Shown here piece after piece: positions 60,061 to 64,000 of a stretch of 64,000 nucleotides of DNA. Every line of letters starts with the position of its first letter. The stretch's first letter is position 1. The position numbers and the translations under genes were made by a program. This DNA is from Streptomyces sp. Y2F8-2 (GTDB lineage Bacteria > Actinomycetota > Actinomycetes > Streptomycetales > Streptomycetaceae), in contig NZ_BNGS01000001.1 of the NCBI RefSeq assembly GCF_014905555.1, positions 806,001 to 870,000 of the forward strand, in the 5' to 3' direction. The notes beneath the pieces are model-generated. The model made no database searches. It had not been told where the DNA came from and saw nothing but the letters and a program-made list of their open reading frames with translations.

Positions 60061-61140
60061 GTTCTCCGCCCACACCAGGTCCGCCGTGGTGACCACCTTG
60101 CCGCACTGCACCGCGTCGACGGTCAGCCGGCGGGTGCCGGCGTCGTGGCGGTCGTCCCGGACGACGAGTGAGACCGGGGCGTCCAGCTCGACGAAGAGGC
60201 GGCAGTCGGTGGTGCACGAGACCAGGGAGTACGCGCCGACGTCGGACGAGCCGCCGTTGACGAGCAGATGCCCGAGCTGCCGGAACCCCTCGAGGGACGC
60301 CATCATCGGCAGATGGTCGGTGGGGTGGTCGAACAGGATCGCGTGGTCGGTGTCGATCCGCATGCGCCACTCCCCCGCGGCGGACCGCTCCAGCACACAG
60401 TCCTTGGCCCGCAACCGGCCCGTCCCGGTGGGCGGCACCGTCTCCCACTCCGCCCCGCCGGGCCCCGTCCGCACCGCGTCGCTCGTCAGTGAGACCGGGC
60501 TCGCGTAGGGGGTGCTGCGGGACCGCAGAACCTGATAAGTCCGTTCGTCCAGTGCGATGAAGCGGATCCCGGCCCGCCCGCAGACCTTCCCGTCCACGGT
60601 CAGCTCCGCCTCCAGGCGCAGTCCGTGACGGCGCGGCGGCCGATGCCCCACGCGCACGCAGCGGACGTCCAGCACCACGGAGTGCGGCACCCCGCGCACG
60701 CGCAGGGGCGCCGGATCCGTGATCTCGAAGTCCATGTCGTAGGCCACGAACCGGTAGCCGAGAGGCACGTCGTAGTACTCGTGGGAGAGGTAGACCAACG
60801 ACTGCCGAAGCGTTTCTGCAATGAGCAGAGGATCCGTGCGGCCCAGCGGATCCGGGTAGTACAGCGCATGGTCCCTGGGCCACTGCGCGGCGACCAGGAA
60901 GTGGTCCTCCCCGATCGGTGCCGTGTCGGTGAGAAAGACCTCGGCCATGGCCGCACGGTGCACCAGGGTGCGCGGCACCGGCCTGAGATGATCGAGGCGC
61001 TGCACGAAGTCGGCACTCCACGCACCGCCGGGCACGACGGGCGCTTCGCACGTCGAGGTGCGGACGTCCGGCTCACCGCCCCGGTCGGTCACGGTCTCGG
61101 CTCTCGGAGCGGTCGCCTCCGCGGCTAAGACGTCAAACAT
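60055..61140 (-). CDS. AfsA-family gamma-butyrolactone synthase
   Basis: 361 residues with the two AfsA hot-dog repeats (VHRAAMAEVFLTD, FLVAAQWPRDHALYYP, LIAETLRQSLVYLSHEYYDVP; then ILFDHPTDHLPMMASLEGFRQLGHLL). AfsA condenses a beta-ketoacyl-ACP with dihydroxyacetone phosphate, the first step to A-factor-type signals. I chose ATG 61140 because GGAGG lies 8 bases before it; ATG 61155 would add five residues. It is divergent from the receptor gene across an operator. Confidence 0.93.
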   Translation of the reverse strand: MFDVLAAEATAPRAETVTDRGGEPDVRTSTCEAPVVPGGAWSADFVQRLDHLRPVPRTLVHRAAMAEVFLTDTAPIGEDHFLVAAQWPRDHALYYPDPLGRTDPLLIAETLRQSLVYLSHEYYDVPLGYRFVAYDMDFEITDPAPLRVRGVPHSVVLDVRCVRVGHRPPRRHGLRLEAELTVDGKVCGRAGIRFIALDERTYQVLRSRSTPYASPVSLTSDAVRTGPGGAEWETVPPTGTGRLRAKDCVLERSAAGEWRMRIDTDHAILFDHPTDHLPMMASLEGFRQLGHLLVNGGSSDVGAYSLVSCTTDCRLFVELDAPVSLVVRDDRHDAGTRRLTVDAVQCGKVVTTADLVWAENG

Positions 61141-61234
61141 TGATGCATCCTCCACTCAGTCACGATGGAACGATGTACGGATCGCTGCGATGACGGAGCG
61201 GGGGCAAGAACCCATCCCCCCGGGGCGAGAAAAT

Positions 61235-61252
61235 ATACCTTCGAGAAGGAAT
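61235..61252. promoter_or_regulatory. butyrolactone-receptor-type operator between afsA and receptor genes
   Basis: ATACCTTCGAGAAGGAAT differs from the site at 56773 at one central base. It lies 95 bases before the afsA start and 51 before the receptor start, so both could be controlled together. Confidence 0.85.
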
Positions 61253-61302
61253 ATTGCAATGCCTGCCGCTCTCCCCGACGATGGTCGGCATACCAAGGAG
61301 CA

Positions 61303-61980
61303 ATGAACGTGAAGAGGAGCACTGTGGGAGCAGAAGACAAGCCCACGCGCCGACCCTCGCCCAGGGCAGCCAGGCCGCGCGAGCTCAAGCAGGAGCGCGC
61401 CGTCCGCACCCGTCAGCAGGTGCTGGACGCGGCCGCCGCCGCCTTCGCGGAACGGGGCTTTCCGGCCGTGACCATGCTCGACATCGCCGAGATCGCGGGC
61501 ATGACGAAGGGCGCCGTCTACTTCCACTACGCCAACAAGGAAGCCCTGGCCACCGCGGTGAGCGAGGAGTTCTACCGCCGTCTTCCCCTGATCGCCGAGG
61601 AGGTGGGCAAGGCCGGGCTGCCTCCCCTTCAGGCGGTGGCCGAGCTCCTCAACCGCACGGCGCTGGCCTTCCGCGACGACACGATGATCCAGGCCGGGGC
61701 ACGGCTGCAGATCGAGTCGGCGTCCATCAACGCCTCGCTTCCCGAGCCGTTCGTCGGATACACCGAGTCGGTCACGCAGCTGCTCGACCGGGCCCGGAGC
61801 GCGGGCGACCTGCCGTCGCACAGCGCCCCGGACGCTCTGGGCCGGGTGCTCGTAGCGGCGTTCTTCGGGGCGCAGCACATCTCGTGGCGGCTCGACCAGC
61901 GGGCCGATCTCGTGACGCGCGTGCGGGAGATCATCGACGCCGTGCTGCCCATGGCGACCTCCGCGGCCGGCAAGGTCTGA
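61303..61980 (+). CDS. ArpA/ScbR-type gamma-butyrolactone receptor (TetR family)
   Basis: 225 residues. A basic N-terminus leads into the HTH (LDAAAAAFAERGFPAVTMLD, AGMTKGAVYFHYANKEALAT), the sequence typical of butyrolactone receptors. The ligand domain includes ARLQIESASIN and FFGAQHISWRLDQ. It should repress the three palindrome promoters until the AfsA product binds. The start is open: ATG 61303 is only two bases from AAGGAG, GTG 61309 is better spaced, and GTG 61324 follows GAGGAG. Confidence 0.9.
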   Translation: MNVKRSTVGAEDKPTRRPSPRAARPRELKQERAVRTRQQVLDAAAAAFAERGFPAVTMLDIAEIAGMTKGAVYFHYANKEALATAVSEEFYRRLPLIAEEVGKAGLPPLQAVAELLNRTALAFRDDTMIQAGARLQIESASINASLPEPFVGYTESVTQLLDRARSAGDLPSHSAPDALGRVLVAAFFGAQHISWRLDQRADLVTRVREIIDAVLPMATSAAGKV

Positions 61981-62052
61981 CACCGCCGAGCTGACACCTG
62001 GTCCCTTCCCGCACCGGACCACCCCCGGAGACCTGACCACCCCCGGACGGCC

Positions 62053-62087
62053 CGACGACCGCCGCCACGCCGCTGCGGCGGCCGTCG
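62053..62087. terminator. terminator between receptor and chorismate synthase genes
   Basis: A 13-bp stem with one mismatch (CGACGACCGCCGC with GCGGCGGCCGTCG) and a 9-base loop between convergent genes. Confidence 0.7.
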
Positions 62088-62108
62088 GGAGGCCCGGCGG
62101 CGGTCACA

Positions 62109-63308
62109 TCAGCGGATGTGCAGGCTGTCGAGGTACGACCGCACGTTGCGGCGGGTCTCGGTCACGCTGTCGCCGCCGAACTTCTCCGCCACCGCGTCCG
62201 CCAGCACCAGGGCGACCATCGCCTCGGCGACGATGCCGGCCGCCGGCACCGCGCACACGTCCGAGCGCTGGTGATGGGCCTTGGCCGCCTCGCCGGTGGC
62301 CACGTCGACGGTGGCCAGCGCCCGCGGCACGGTGGCGATCGGCTTCATCGCCGCCCGCACGCGCAGCGGTTCACCCGTGGACAGACCGCCCTCGGTGCCC
62401 CCGGAACGGCCGGTGGCACGCCTGATCCCGCCACCCGTCCGCACGATCTCGTCGTGCGCCTCGGACCCCGGCACCCGCGCCAGCCCGAACCCGTCGCCGA
62501 CCTCGACCCCCTTGATCGCCTGGATGCCCATCAGCGCGGCGGCCAGCCGTGCGTCAAGCCGCCGGTCCCAGTGCACGTGCGAGCCCAGCCCGACCGGCAC
62601 GCCGTACGCGAGGACCTCGACCACACCGCCGAGCGTGTCACCGTCCTTGTGCGCCTGGTCGATCTCCGCGACCATCGCCTTCGACGCGTCCGCGTCCAGA
62701 CACCGCACCGGATCCGCGTCCAGCCTCGCCACGTCGGCCGGGGTCGGGTGGACGCCGTACGGGGCCTTGGCGCTCGCCAACTCGACGACGTGCGAGACGA
62801 TCTCGATCCCGGCGGTCTCCTTCAGGTACGAGCGGACCACCGCGCCCAGCGCCACGCGGGCCGCCGTCTCGCGGGCCGAGGCACGTTCCAGGATCGGCCG
62901 GGCCTCGTCGAAGCCGTATTTCTGCATCCCCGCCAGGTCGGCGTGACCGGGCCTGGGCCGGGTCAGGGGCGCATTGCGCGCGAGGCCCTCGAGGATCGCC
63001 GGGTCCACGGGGTCGGCCGACATGACCTGTTCCCACTTGGGCCACTCGGTGTTGCCGACCATGATCGCGACCGGTGAGCCGAGGGTGAGCCCGTGCCGTA
63101 CACCGCCCAGGAAGGTGACCTCGTCACGCTCGAACTTCATGCGCGCGCCGCGTCCATGGCCCAGCCGCCGCCTCGCCAGGTGGTCCGCCACCATCCCGGT
63201 GGTGATCGGCACGCCGGCGGGAAGCCCCTCCAGCGTCGCGACCAGCGCGGGACCGTGGGACTCCCCCGCCGTCAGCCAGCGCAGCCTGCCCGCCGTCGCG
63301 CCGCTCAT
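62109..63308 (-). CDS. aroC: chorismate synthase
   Basis: 399 residues. [18 protein letters not shown] at the start, [14 protein letters not shown], the RPGHADLAG motif and [16 protein letters not shown] mark the FMN-dependent enzyme that makes chorismate from EPSP, the last shikimate step. Placed beside a cluster with its own DAHP synthase, it is likely a dedicated second copy that raises chorismate for PhzE; whether it is the sole copy cannot be seen here. ATG 63308 overlaps the stop of the upstream carboxylase gene (ATGA). Confidence 0.95.
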   Translation of the reverse strand: MSGATAGRLRWLTAGESHGPALVATLEGLPAGVPITTGMVADHLARRRLGHGRGARMKFERDEVTFLGGVRHGLTLGSPVAIMVGNTEWPKWEQVMSADPVDPAILEGLARNAPLTRPRPGHADLAGMQKYGFDEARPILERASARETAARVALGAVVRSYLKETAGIEIVSHVVELASAKAPYGVHPTPADVARLDADPVRCLDADASKAMVAEIDQAHKDGDTLGGVVEVLAYGVPVGLGSHVHWDRRLDARLAAALMGIQAIKGVEVGDGFGLARVPGSEAHDEIVRTGGGIRRATGRSGGTEGGLSTGEPLRVRAAMKPIATVPRALATVDVATGEAAKAHHQRSDVCAVPAAGIVAEAMVALVLADAVAEKFGGDSVTETRRNVRSYLDSLHIR

Positions 63309-63568
63309 GCCGCCTCCCGCCGACCGGTCAGGGGCGCCGCCGCCCACGACGTGGCGGCGGCCGACCAGGGCTCGCCGCGCCGCAGTGCCACGGGAGCGGT
63401 GACCGTCCGTTCCGCGTCGCGCGGGGCCGACTGCCGCCGGGACAGCGCCGCCCCGAGCACGAGCGCCAGCGCGGCGACCTCCTCCGCCGTGGGCTCTCCC
63501 CTGACGACCCGCCAGGCCCCGGCGGCCAGCAGGTCGGGCGCGCGAAACCCCTCGCTGCGGGCGCTCAT
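63305..63568 (-). CDS. acyl-CoA carboxylase epsilon subunit
   Basis: 87 residues, mostly disordered, with the short conserved helix [20 protein letters not shown] typical of AccE/PccE subunits, which stabilise actinomycete acyl-CoA carboxylases by binding the beta subunit. It overlaps the preceding beta-subunit pseudogene (ATGA) and aroC. With the beta subunit broken, its original role here is probably lost, unless it serves another carboxylase. Confidence 0.85.
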   Translation of the reverse strand: MSARSEGFRAPDLLAAGAWRVVRGEPTAEEVAALALVLGAALSRRQSAPRDAERTVTAPVALRRGEPWSAAATSWAAAPLTGRREAA

Positions 63569-64000
63569 TGGGGCTGGTTCCCATGCTTCCGGCCGGGCAG
63601 GGGGACGTGTTTCTCGCGCAGCATGGCCAGCACTCCAATCAGTGCGGAACGGGTGTCCGCAGGGTCGATGACGTCGTCGACGAGGCCGCGTTCGGCCGCG
63701 TAGTAGGGATGCATCAATGCGCGCCGGTACTCCTCGACGCGCTGCCGACGGGTGACCTCCGGGTCCTCGGAGGCGAGCCCACCAAGGGCGCGCCGGTCTT
63801 CTCCGCCAGGTCCATGAGTCTGTGGATCTTCTGGGCGTGGGCCTCGCCGAGGGCGCCGCCGAACATGCGGAAGTCATGGGCGTACGCGAAGACCGTACGG
63901 CCGTGGACGGTGCCCCAGCCGGTGACGACGCCCTCCGTGTACGGCCTCTTGTGCTCCAGGCCGAAGCCGCTCGCGCGGTGCCGGCGGAAGGGTTCGGTCT
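63565..64000 (-). pseudogene. acyl-CoA carboxylase beta subunit (carboxyltransferase), internally deleted
   Basis: From the window edge inward the frame reads RASGFGLEHKRPYTEGVVTG, HDFRMFGGALGEAHAQKIHR and MDLAEKTGAPLVG, the N-terminal third of a PccB/AccB-type subunit. It then shifts frame near 63770-63785 and continues as [49 protein letters not shown], the normal C-terminus. Roughly 300 residues of the middle are missing and the halves are out of frame, so no active enzyme can be made. The N-terminus lies beyond the window. Confidence 0.85.

Overview
The window is high-GC actinobacterial DNA, almost certainly Streptomyces. Supporting signs are the strong GC codon bias, SARP and LAL regulators, an AfsA/ArpA-type butyrolactone signalling pair, LAETG-type wall anchoring, a DmdR/IdeR-type iron box and short-overlap operons.

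Left flank (1-12.8 kb): ordinary chromosome plus debris. It holds a bicovalent-type FAD oxidase, a thioester-domain (TQXA) surface protein that has lost its thioester Cys, a single-stranded DNA-binding protein, two overlapping dynamin-like GTPase genes, and tRNA-Arg(TCT) with a strong terminator. Beside the tRNA is a relic of a tyrosine integrase, then a small membrane protein under an iron box, a glycine-heptad hydrophobic peptide, and several fragmentary genes (acetyltransferase 5' end, response-regulator C-terminus).

Centre (12.9-52 kb): a large hybrid phenazine/polyketide/aryl-acid biosynthetic cluster. The complete phenazine core is present: phzC, phzD, phzE (42.7-46.5 kb, plus strand) and phzF, phzG, phzB (49.2-51.9 kb, minus strand), with a LAL regulator between the two arms. 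West of it lies a polyketide operon (21.4 to 13.0 kb, minus strand): a free ACP, a KS with a dead AT remnant and two nearly identical tandem ACPs, a thioesterase-acyltransferase fusion likely to supply malonate in trans, an aldo/keto reductase, a lipocalin-like protein and a berberine-bridge-type oxidase. A second operon (27.4 to 23.1 kb) encodes a sarcosine-oxidase-like flavoenzyme, a flavin reductase and an EhpF/EhpG-like ligase-reductase pair, as used to reduce a phenazine carboxyl. A plus-strand cassette (31.4-37.6 kb) encodes a DegT aminotransferase, a tautomerase, a KSIII-like acyltransferase, an EntE/DhbE-like aryl-AMP ligase, an aryl carrier protein, a small unknown and an aromatic-acid-type MFS transporter. 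A DHA2 exporter, a SnoaL-like protein, two related P450s and a KSIII homologue with Cys replaced by Gln complete the tailoring set.

Right (52-64 kb): a regulatory block with a SARP-NB-ARC protein, a TrmB/LuxR-type regulator, a StrR-like ParB-fold regulator, a HAD phosphatase, an acyl-CoA-dehydrogenase-fold flavoenzyme, a TetR regulator, an AfsA-type synthase and its ArpA-type receptor. Three near-identical palindromes (ATACCTTCGCGAAGGAAT type) sit in front of the StrR-like gene, between the flavoenzyme and TetR genes, and between afsA and the receptor gene. The block ends with a chorismate synthase (probably precursor supply), an acyl-CoA carboxylase epsilon subunit and an internally deleted carboxylase beta-subunit pseudogene.

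Inferred joint role: chorismate is channelled to aminodeoxyisochorismate and then phenazine dicarboxylate. A carboxyl is then reduced and/or extended by one malonyl unit, an activated aryl acid may be added by the KSIII-like enzymes, oxidases decorate the product, and DHA2 exports it. The product would be of the griseolutein or saphenic-acid type. The exact structure cannot be read from sequence.
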